From positions 1 through 35,276 of the forward strand of contig JAUJOO010000005.1 of assembly GCA_030447585.1 (NCBI GenBank): a stretch of DNA of 35,276 nucleotides, in the 5' to 3' direction. Shown here piece after piece: positions 15,549-22,163 of this stretch. Numbering within the stretch: position 1 is the stretch's first letter; every line of letters starts with the position of its first letter. A program made the translations under genes and the position numbers. Below the pieces are notes generated by a model, which made no database searches, was not told the DNA's origin, and saw nothing but the letters and a program-made list of their open reading frames with translations. This stretch comes from Nocardioidaceae bacterium (GTDB taxonomy: Bacteria > Actinomycetota > Actinomycetes > Propionibacteriales > Nocardioidaceae).

Positions 15549-16402
15549 GCTTTGAGACCTCGGTCCGCCAGGTACTGTCGGCTCGCCTCGTACGCCGCCG
15601 TGATCTTGAGCGGCACCGACCGGAAATCCCGGTAGCGGAACTGTCGACGGTCCGTGAAAGCCATCGGCTCGATGCCGGTCGGCAGGACGTGTACGTCGAC
15701 GTCGTCCGGCAGCCAAGCCATCGTCGTCGCGAAGCGGTGACGGCGGGCGATCTCGAACGCCACCAGGGCGACCTCGAAGGGTTGTCGTGGAGCTCGCAGG
15801 GGTGCCTCGACCCTGCCGACCTGGAGCACGTACACGGTGCTCGCCCCCATGGCGATCGCCCGGTCGACGGGGATGCTCGCGACCAGCCCACCGTCCAGGA
15901 AGTGTTCGTCGCCGATACGCACCGCCGGAAGCAGACCGGGCACTGCGCTGCTGGCGAGCACGGCGTCGATGACCGGCCCGCTGCTGAACCAGTGTTCCGC
16001 AGCGCGCTCGATGCTGGCGGCGACGCACTGGAACGGCACTGTCAGCTCCTCGATCGAGGTGTCACCGAGCTGCTCGCTCAGCAGCCGCCGAAGCGGTCCA
16101 TGCCGCTGCAGGTGAGTGCGAGTCCGGACAAGGGTCGCGGTCTGCGTGACAAGGGAGCTGCCGAAAACCTCGCCGGTGGAAAGCTGCTCCCACAGCTCAC
16201 TGAGCCGGCCCACTCCGGCCTCGTCCGGTGCACGTGCGAACATCGCGCCGTTGATGGCACCCACCGATGTGCCCAGGATGAGACCGGGTCTGATGCGCGC
16301 CTCGCTCAACGCTCGGAGCATCCCGACCTCGCACGCGCCGAGTACCCCGCCGCCACCCAGGACGAAGGCGACAGGTCCTCCCGACGATCCGCTCACCAGC
16401 AC
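15545..16402 (-). CDS. Patatin-like phospholipase/esterase
   Basis: The 285-residue product is a complete patatin-like hydrolase. The oxyanion-hole motif GGGGVLGACEVG is at residues 16-27, the nucleophile elbow G-T-S-V-G has Ser46, and the catalytic Asp is in FLDGGL near residue 169. Such Ser-Asp dyad enzymes cut acyl esters from phospholipids or lysophospholipids. No signal peptide or membrane helix is visible, so it probably acts on the cytoplasmic face. Its stop overlaps the acyltransferase start by 4 bp. Hydrolase followed by reacylating PlsC suggests acyl-chain remodelling, but this is inference from gene order. It lies 155 bp downstream of the ABC operon. Confidence 0.92.
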   Translation of the reverse strand: MLVSGSSGGPVAFVLGGGGVLGACEVGMLRALSEARIRPGLILGTSVGAINGAMFARAPDEAGVGRLSELWEQLSTGEVFGSSLVTQTATLVRTRTHLQRHGPLRRLLSEQLGDTSIEELTVPFQCVAASIERAAEHWFSSGPVIDAVLASSAVPGLLPAVRIGDEHFLDGGLVASIPVDRAIAMGASTVYVLQVGRVEAPLRAPRQPFEVALVAFEIARRHRFATTMAWLPDDVDVHVLPTGIEPMAFTDRRQFRYRDFRSVPLKITAAYEASRQYLADRGLKA

Positions 16403-16535
16403 ATCGTCGCACCCGCGAGCCAGCCGGCCCTACCGTCAAGGGGTGCCGGTCAGATGCTCTCCGCTACTCTCCGGTGGCTGTGCGCGCGTCCCCGGACCAG
16501 TCCGGTCGTTGGCGCCGCTTAGCTTGGTCTTCGTT

Positions 16536-16581
16536 CACGTGCGAGCCACTCCTCCGCTCACGCGCGAGCCACTCCGTCGGT
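16536..16581. repeat. 23-bp direct repeat at the end of an ABC gene
   Basis: cacgtgcgagccactcctccgct at 16536 is followed by cacgcgcgagccactccgtcggt at 16559, giving period 23 and five mismatches. The second copy contains the last codons of the ABC subunit, so the duplication may have set its present stop. Confidence 0.7.
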
Positions 16582-18354
16582 CACGAGCACCACGTCATCG
16601 GTGTCGTCCTCCATCTCGCCGTGCCAGGAGCGCCACAGCGCAGCGTACGAGCCGTCGTTGACGATCAGCTCGTCGTGCGACCCTATCTCGCTGATCCGAC
16701 CGTCCTCGACGACCGCGACCCGGTCCGCGTCATGTGCGGTGAAGAGCCGGTGGGCGATGGCGATCACCGTTCGCCCCTTCAGCACTGCTGCGAGCGACCG
16801 CTCGAGGTGGCGGGCCGAGCGGGGGTCCATCAGTGAGGTTGCCTCGTCGAGCACCAGGGTGTGCGGGTCTGCCAGCACGAGCCGGGCCAGCGCGAGCTGC
16901 TGGGCCTGCGCCGGCGAGAGGGACAAGGCGCCAGATCCGACGCGCGTGTCCAGCCCGTCGGGCAGGGAGAGCACCCACTGGTCGGCGTCGACGGCTCTCA
17001 GCGCACGGATCATCGACTCGTCGGACTCCAGCTGGTCGAGAGCGAGGGCCAGGTTGTCGCGTAACGTCCCCACGAAGACGTGATGCTCCTGGGTCACGAG
17101 GGCGACCTGTCCGCGCAGCTCGTCGAGCGGCAGCTCCGTCATGCCGACGCCTCCGATCTCCACGCTGCCGCGGCCGGGGGGATGGATGCCTGCCAGCAGC
17201 CGACCCAGGGTGGACTTGCCGGCCCCCGATGGCCCCACCATGGCGACCCGCTCACCCGGGTCGACATGGAGGTCGACACCGTGCAGCACGTCGCGTCCCT
17301 CGACGTACGAGAAGTGCACGTCGACAGCATCGATGCGGTCGTGTGCCGGCTGCCTGCCGGAGACCTCCCGGTCGTCGGGTACGGCACCGACACCGAGCAG
17401 CCGAGCCAGCGAGGCGGCGCCAAGCTGGAGCTCGTCGAGCCAGGACAAGAGCCTGTCGACAGGGTCGATCAGCGCCTGGACGTACAGCGTGGCCGCGATG
17501 ACGTCACCAAGGTCCACCTGCCCCCGGCTGTGCAGCCAGCCGCCGAACAGCAGCGTGGCGACCGTGGGCACGAGGTAGCCGATCTCGGCCGAGGGGAACC
17601 ACACCGTGCGCAGGTAGAGCGTGTACCGCTCGGCGTCGTAGGACTCCGAGATGTCGGCGTCGATGTGGTCGAGGCGGCGCTGTTCGAGCCCCAGCGCCTC
17701 CACCGTGCGGGCGCCCTCCGCCGTCTCGGCGAGGCTGGCGTTGATCGCCGCGTACGACGCCGACTCGCGAAGGTACCCGTCCTTGGCGCGTCGCAGGTAC
17801 CAGCGGGTAGCGACGAACAGGACGGGGACACCAAGGACGAGGGGCACCAGCATCCAGCTGCCGACGAGGAGGCAGGCTCCGATCGTGAAGACGGTGGTGA
17901 CGAACGCGATCATGGTTTCGGGCAGGGCGAAACGGACCGACCAGCCAAGTGCCTCGACATCTCGCGACGTGCGCGTCAACAGGTCGCCCGTCCCCGCCTT
18001 CTCGACGGTGCTGACGGGCAAGGCCAGCGACTGTTTGACGAAGTTCTCGCGGAGCTCCGCCAGGATCTTCTCCCCGAGGGCGAAGGATGCGAACCGCGCG
18101 TAGCGCGTCAGCACCGTCTGGACGAGCAGGAAGACGGCAATCGTGATGACTGCCTTGTCCACCGTCGATGCTGTCGTCCCACCGGAGACGTCCTCGACGA
18201 GATCGCCGATGAGGCGAGGTGCCGCCAATCCCGCGATCGCGGCCAGCACGTGCAGTCCGATGGTCCCGCCAAGCTGGCGCGGATGCTGACGTGCCAGCCG
18301 GCGGGCGTAGCGGCGTACCGTCGCGGTGTCCGCGACGGGCAGGAACTCTCTCAT
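16558..18354 (-). CDS. ABC exporter half-transporter, catalytic-site subunit
   Basis: This 598-residue half-transporter joins an N-terminal six-helix exporter domain (about 1-310) to an ATPase domain. Walker A is intact (GPSGAGKST near 373), Walker B with catalytic Glu is intact (LVLDEATSLMD near 497), and the switch His is present (AIAHRL near 530). The signature motif is not LSGGQ but LSPAQ (near 478), which should be ineffective in the partner's site. With the upstream gene it forms a heterodimer with one good and one degenerate ATP site. The 4-bp overlap with that gene (atga) marks an operon. The substrate is unknown; lipids, peptides or drugs are typical. Its last codons lie in a 23-bp repeat. 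Confidence 0.93.
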   Translation of the reverse strand: MREFLPVADTATVRRYARRLARQHPRQLGGTIGLHVLAAIAGLAAPRLIGDLVEDVSGGTTASTVDKAVITIAVFLLVQTVLTRYARFASFALGEKILAELRENFVKQSLALPVSTVEKAGTGDLLTRTSRDVEALGWSVRFALPETMIAFVTTVFTIGACLLVGSWMLVPLVLGVPVLFVATRWYLRRAKDGYLRESASYAAINASLAETAEGARTVEALGLEQRRLDHIDADISESYDAERYTLYLRTVWFPSAEIGYLVPTVATLLFGGWLHSRGQVDLGDVIAATLYVQALIDPVDRLLSWLDELQLGAASLARLLGVGAVPDDREVSGRQPAHDRIDAVDVHFSYVEGRDVLHGVDLHVDPGERVAMVGPSGAGKSTLGRLLAGIHPPGRGSVEIGGVGMTELPLDELRGQVALVTQEHHVFVGTLRDNLALALDQLESDESMIRALRAVDADQWVLSLPDGLDTRVGSGALSLSPAQAQQLALARLVLADPHTLVLDEATSLMDPRSARHLERSLAAVLKGRTVIAIAHRLFTAHDADRVAVVEDGRISEIGSHDELIVNDGSYAALWRSWHGEMEDDTDDVVLVTDGVARA

Positions 18355-20051
18355 TCGTCCTCACCTCGGGCAACGATCCGCCGGTAGCGCGGATCGCCCA
18401 GCAGTTCCTTGTGGCTGCCGGTCGTCGCGACGCGACCAGCCTGGATCAGCACCACCCGGTCGGCCTGGTCGAGCATGAGCGGACTGGCGGTCGTCACGAC
18501 GGTCGTCCGCCCGGCCCGGTGCCGTCGTAGCCGCGATGCGATCCGCGCCTCCGTGTGGGCATCGACCGCCGAGGTGGGTTCGACAAGGACCAAGATGTCG
18601 GGCTCGGCGGCGAGCGCCCTGGCCAGCACGAGCCGTTGGCGCTGGCCACCTGACAGTGACCGACCGCGCTCCTCCACCTGGGTGTCGAGGCCGTCAGGCA
18701 GCGTCTCGAGCACGTCGTCGGCTGATGCTGTCGCGACCGCCTCGAGGATGTGCGTCTCGTGTCCGTCACCGCGGATGTCGAGCTCGTCGCGGAGACGGCC
18801 GCTGAACAGGTTCGCGCCCGAGTCACTGACCAAGATGGTCTTCCGTACGAACTCCCGGTCGAGGTCTGACAGCGACACCCCGTCCAGCAGCACAGGGCCG
18901 TCCGAGAAGCGGCCGAGCCGGTCCGCCAGAGCGGCTGTCTCGTCGGGCACCTCCGACACCACAGCGGTGAGCTGACCCGGCTCGACCAGAACCCCGGTCC
19001 TCACGTCGAGAAGCTCGCTAGAGCTTGACGCGGTCAGAGTCGTCGCGATGTCCTTCGCCTCCGGCTGCACCGACAAGACGCGACAGATCCGCCGGCCGGC
19101 GACGAGGCCACGGATGAGCTTGTTGGCGACCTCGGTGCCTGTCCGTAGCGGGATCATCAGGAACGCCGAGTAGCCGTAGAAGGCCACCAGCTCACCGGGA
19201 CTGATCTGGCCGGCAAGAGCGAAACGGGCACCCAACCAGACGACGACGACGACGAAAACGCCCGGCAGGAAGATCTGCAGCGCGTCGAGGAGAGACTGGA
19301 GCCTGCCCACCTGGACCCCGGCGGCGCGTACTCGCTGGGACTCGTCGACGTAGCGTCGGTGGAAGATCTCTTCCCCACCGATGCCACGCAGCACCCGTAG
19401 CCCTCCCACGATGTCGGACGCCAGCGTGTTCAGATCGCCCATCATCTCCCGCTGGGCAAGGTTGCGCGTCTGGAGTGGCTTGAGCAGCGGACCGAGCAGG
19501 AGCAGCAGGGCGGGTACGCCGATCAGCACGACGAGGCCGAGCGTCACCGAGACGTTGAGCATGATGGCCGCCACGACCAAGAAGGCCACCAGCGCTCCGG
19601 CGGCGCGTCCCATCACCTCGATCGCGTTGCCGACGTGGGCCAGGTCGGACGACCCGATCGACACGACCTCGCCGGTCGCCACCTTGCGGGGGAGGGTGGC
19701 CCCGAGGCGAACGGTGTGGCGCGCCACCACCTGCACCGTGCGGTACGCCGCAATCAACCAGTTCTGAACCGCGAAGCGGTGCCGGGCGACTCCCGCCGAG
19801 GCCTGGACGACACCGACGCCGAGCAGGGCGGCGGCCCACAGGCTCAGGCGGGACATGTCATCGGCCCGGACGCCCTCGTCGATGGCGCGGCCGATGATCG
19901 CCGGCATCAGCGACTGGGCCACCATCCAGATGATCCCGAAGGTGATACCCCCGATGAGCGTCGGCACCTGCCCGCGCGCCACCCACCACAGGTAGCGCCC
20001 GGGTGAGCGGACGTCGGGAGTTCCCGGGTCGGGGAGGGGAATTTTGCGCAT
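18351..20051 (-). CDS. ABC exporter half-transporter with a degenerate ATPase domain
   Basis: This 566-residue protein has exporter transmembrane helices (about 25-310) and a C-terminal nucleotide-binding domain lacking key residues. In place of the P-loop GxxGxGK-S/T the sequence reads VVSEVPDETAAL (about 363-374), with no Lys. Walker B is LVLVEPTSAVD (Asp replaced by Val), and the H-loop is TTASPLML with no His. The signature LSGGQRQRL is perfect (near 464). This protein therefore cannot hydrolyse ATP itself but completes the partner's site. The first codons (MRKIPLPDPG) follow only a weak ribosome binding site. It is the first gene of the operon. Similar degenerate members exist in actinobacteria by my recollection. 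Confidence 0.93.
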   Translation of the reverse strand: MRKIPLPDPGTPDVRSPGRYLWWVARGQVPTLIGGITFGIIWMVAQSLMPAIIGRAIDEGVRADDMSRLSLWAAALLGVGVVQASAGVARHRFAVQNWLIAAYRTVQVVARHTVRLGATLPRKVATGEVVSIGSSDLAHVGNAIEVMGRAAGALVAFLVVAAIMLNVSVTLGLVVLIGVPALLLLLGPLLKPLQTRNLAQREMMGDLNTLASDIVGGLRVLRGIGGEEIFHRRYVDESQRVRAAGVQVGRLQSLLDALQIFLPGVFVVVVVWLGARFALAGQISPGELVAFYGYSAFLMIPLRTGTEVANKLIRGLVAGRRICRVLSVQPEAKDIATTLTASSSSELLDVRTGVLVEPGQLTAVVSEVPDETAALADRLGRFSDGPVLLDGVSLSDLDREFVRKTILVSDSGANLFSGRLRDELDIRGDGHETHILEAVATASADDVLETLPDGLDTQVEERGRSLSGGQRQRLVLARALAAEPDILVLVEPTSAVDAHTEARIASRLRRHRAGRTTVVTTASPLMLDQADRVVLIQAGRVATTGSHKELLGDPRYRRIVARGEDE

Positions 20052-20428
20052 GACCTATCTACGGTACGGAAGCGATCACCCTCCCCGCCAACGAATTAGA
20101 CGGCTGCTATCCCCCACCGGTTGGTCCAGCCGCCCTGCCACCGGTCGGTCGGTGTCGGTGAGGCTCTTGCACCTTCGCTTCGCTCTTTGACGGCGCTGCG
20201 AGTCCACGCCGCACCCGCCCTGCCACCGGTCGGTCGGTGTCGGTGAGGCTCTTGCGCCTTCGCTTCGCTCTTTGACGGCGCTGCGAGTCCTCGCCGCCCC
20301 CGCCCTCCCTAGCCACTTCTGGCGCGTCGGCAGGGCGTCTTCGGACGTGGTAGGTGTTCCGCCCCGCTTCATATGGGGTTCGCCGAAGCGTTGAGGTCGC
20401 GCCACGTTCACCGGTCAGGCTTTGACGC
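20052..20428. other. Divergent intergenic region with tandem repeat
   Basis: This 377-bp region separates the divergent ABC operon and the GDPD gene. Minus-strand frames through it (QRRQRAKRR and SLTDTDRPVAG motifs) come from the tandem repeat. They are unlikely to be translated, since the 85-bp period changes frame between copies. A tagata close to the ABC start could be a -10 box, but I see no good -35. Confidence 0.5.
20131..20300. repeat. 85-bp tandem duplication, two copies
   Basis: Copy 1 spans 20131-20215 and copy 2 spans 20216-20300. They differ at three positions (20171/20256, 20206/20291, 20213/20298), and a partial third copy begins at 20301 (cgccct). Each copy contains ggtcggtcggtgtcggtg and cttcgcttcgctcttt. 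High identity suggests a recent duplication. The period is not a multiple of three. Confidence 0.92.
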
Positions 20429-21463
20429 ATGCGCGAGGTGACTCGACCACTCATCATCGGCCATCGAGGTGCGAGCGGCTATCGGCCCGAGCACACCTTG
20501 GCGGCGTACAAGCTGGCGATGGACCTCGGCGCCGACTACGTCGAACCGGACCTCGTGTTGACGAAGGACGGGGTGCTGGTCGCTCGACATGAGAACGAGC
20601 TCTCCGGGACTACCGACGTGGCAGCGCATCTCGAGTTCGCGGCGCGCAGGACGACCAAGTCAGTCGACGGGCACCTGGTGTCCGGATGGTTCACCGAGGA
20701 CTTCACCCTGGCTGAGCTCAAGGCGTTGCGGGCCAAGGAGCGGCTCCCGTCCACCCGCGCCGCGAACACCCGCTACGACGGGCTGTTCGAGATAGCGACG
20801 TTCGACGAGGTGCTCGAACTCGTCCGCCGCGAGAGCCGCGACCGCGGCGTGGTCATCGGTGTGAACCCGGAGTTGAAGCACGCCACCTACTTCAGCTCGA
20901 TCGGGCTGTCGCTTGTGGAGCCACTCCTCTGCGCACTGAAGCGGCACCACCTGGACCGGCCCAATGCGCGAGTCATCATCCAGTCGTTCGAGACAGGCGT
21001 CCTGCGGGAGCTGCGTACTCGGACGAAGGTGAGGTTGGTGCAGCTCCTCGATGACTACGCCGGCCCCTTCGACCTCGAGTCGGCCGGTGTCGCTCGGACC
21101 TACTACGACCTGGCCACACGAAAGGGCCTGGCCGCGATCGCCACGTATGCCGATGGCGTCGGACCGAACAGGCGGCTGGTGATACCGCGGGATGCGGCGG
21201 GGTACCTCGGCCAGCCGAGTGGCCTCGTCGAGGACGCCCACGCGCTGGGCCTCTTCGTCCACGTCTTCACCTTGAGGGTCGAGAACAAGTTCCTGGCCGC
21301 CGACTTCCGCATCGGCCTCGACCCGAACGCGAAGGGCGACGCCGCGGCCGAGGCGAAACGCCTGTTCGACGCCGGTGTGGACGGCCTGATCACCGACTTC
21401 CCGGAGACCGGCGTCTTCGCGCGCGCCGACTGGCTGTCCCGGGTGGAGGTCCCGGTCTGCTGA
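20429..21463 (+). CDS. Glycerophosphodiester phosphodiesterase
   Basis: This 344-residue GDPD-family TIM-barrel enzyme hydrolyses glycerophosphodiesters to glycerol-3-phosphate and an alcohol. It starts with the catalytic HRGASGYRPEHT (His12, Arg13, Glu21) and continues YVEPDLVLTKDG, which holds the metal ligands (E and D), then ARHENELSGTTDVA with the second catalytic His. This is the H-E variant of the usual H-D. Later come GWFTEDFTLAELKALRAKE, the conserved inserted region of the GlpQ-like branch, and DGLITDFPE near the C-terminus. Many GlpQ-like members are secreted, but this one begins MREVTRPLI and has no signal peptide, so a cytoplasmic role is likely. ATG 20429 has no strong ribosome binding site; GTG 20438 is an alternative. 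Confidence 0.9.
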   Translation: MREVTRPLIIGHRGASGYRPEHTLAAYKLAMDLGADYVEPDLVLTKDGVLVARHENELSGTTDVAAHLEFAARRTTKSVDGHLVSGWFTEDFTLAELKALRAKERLPSTRAANTRYDGLFEIATFDEVLELVRRESRDRGVVIGVNPELKHATYFSSIGLSLVEPLLCALKRHHLDRPNARVIIQSFETGVLRELRTRTKVRLVQLLDDYAGPFDLESAGVARTYYDLATRKGLAAIATYADGVGPNRRLVIPRDAAGYLGQPSGLVEDAHALGLFVHVFTLRVENKFLAADFRIGLDPNAKGDAAAEAKRLFDAGVDGLITDFPETGVFARADWLSRVEVPVC

Positions 21464-21501
21464 CACCGTCCCCGTCCGCCGGCTGGCCGACGTCCGGGCC
21501 G

Positions 21502-21621
21502 GAGGAGCTCTTCATCTCCATCAAGACCGTCGAGACACATGTGTCGAGTGTGCTCCGCAAACTCCAGCTCTCGAGTCGCCACGAGATCACCAGGTGGGCC
21601 ACCGAGCGGCGTCTGCTCTGA
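21502..21621 (+). pseudogene. C-terminal remnant of a LuxR-type regulator
   Basis: The plus frame ending TGA 21619-21621 reads EELFISIKTVETHVSSVLRK, then LQLSSRHEITRWATERRLL. This is the last two helices of a LuxR/NarL helix-turn-helix, including the recognition helix K-T-V-E-T-H-V. Upstream in the same frame the sequence (LTPSPSAGWPTSGP) is not HTH-like and there is no start or receiver domain. The 39-residue tail is therefore what is left of a deleted gene, 38 bp behind the GDPD stop. Confidence 0.75.
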
Positions 21622-21709
21622 CCAGCCTGTCGTCCTGACGACGGGCATCCTCATCCGGCAGAATGCCTTGCACCAGACGCATTGCGTTGGCCGATGGAGG
21701 GGATCGTTC

Positions 21710-22051
21710 GTGGACCTGGCCCGGGACATCTTGCTGTTCATCCACCTGGTCGGCTTCGCGGCGCTTTTCGGTGGAGCGTTCGTGCAGATCCGCGACGACG
21801 TCAAGGTAGTGAACTCGGCGATGCTGCACGGCGCGCTGTTGCAGGTGCTCTCGGGTCTGCTCCTGGTCGGCGTGATCGAGGGCCAGGACGAACGTCTCGA
21901 CCAGACGAAGCTGGCGGTCAAGCTGGCCGTTGCCCTGGTCGTCGCGGTGCTGTGCTGGTTGAACCGCCGCAAGGAGGGCGTCCCGAGCGGGCTGTTCGGT
22001 GCGCTGATGTTGCTGACGGTGGCCAATGCGGGGATAGCTGTCTTCTGGTGA
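21710..22051 (+). CDS. Small integral membrane protein (4 predicted helices)
   Basis: This 113-residue protein appears to have four hydrophobic stretches: DILLFIHLVGFAALFGGAFV, MLHGALLQVLSGLLLVGVI, KLAVKLAVALVVAVLCWLN and LFGALMLLTVANAGIAVFW. Two short charged loops lie between them (RDDVKVVN, EGQDERLDQT). The His in the first helix and the GxLL pattern resemble small actinobacterial proteins distantly like SirB/CopD membrane modules, but heme or copper binding cannot be claimed. GTG 21710 (VDLARDILLF) has gaggggat about seven bases upstream; the longer frame to 21539 lacks hydrophobic or family content. It converges with pcrA and stands alone. Confidence 0.82.
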   Translation: MDLARDILLFIHLVGFAALFGGAFVQIRDDVKVVNSAMLHGALLQVLSGLLLVGVIEGQDERLDQTKLAVKLAVALVVAVLCWLNRRKEGVPSGLFGALMLLTVANAGIAVFW

Positions 22052-22110
22052 GCGGCGCGCATCATCCGGTCGCCGTCTCCCGCCGACACGAGTCCCGAGA
22101 TCATCACCAT

Positions 22111-22142
22111 CGCCCGCCGGGCTTGAAACGAACGGACGGGCG
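22111..22142. terminator. Possible hairpin between convergent genes
   Basis: cgcccgccg (22111-22119) can pair with cggacgggcg (22133-22142) with one bulge and a 13-base loop, in the 112 bp between the membrane-protein gene and pcrA. There is no T-tract, so this is a weak candidate terminator for both strands. Confidence 0.25.
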
Positions 22143-22163
22143 AAAGGTCGTTGGTATCCGGTG

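Noticed and set aside
20076-20457. Minus-strand frames with repeated QRRQRAKRR and SLTDTDRPVAGR peptides
   Set aside because: The repeat period is 85 bp, not a multiple of three, so the repeated peptides lie in two frames. No start site or family is visible.
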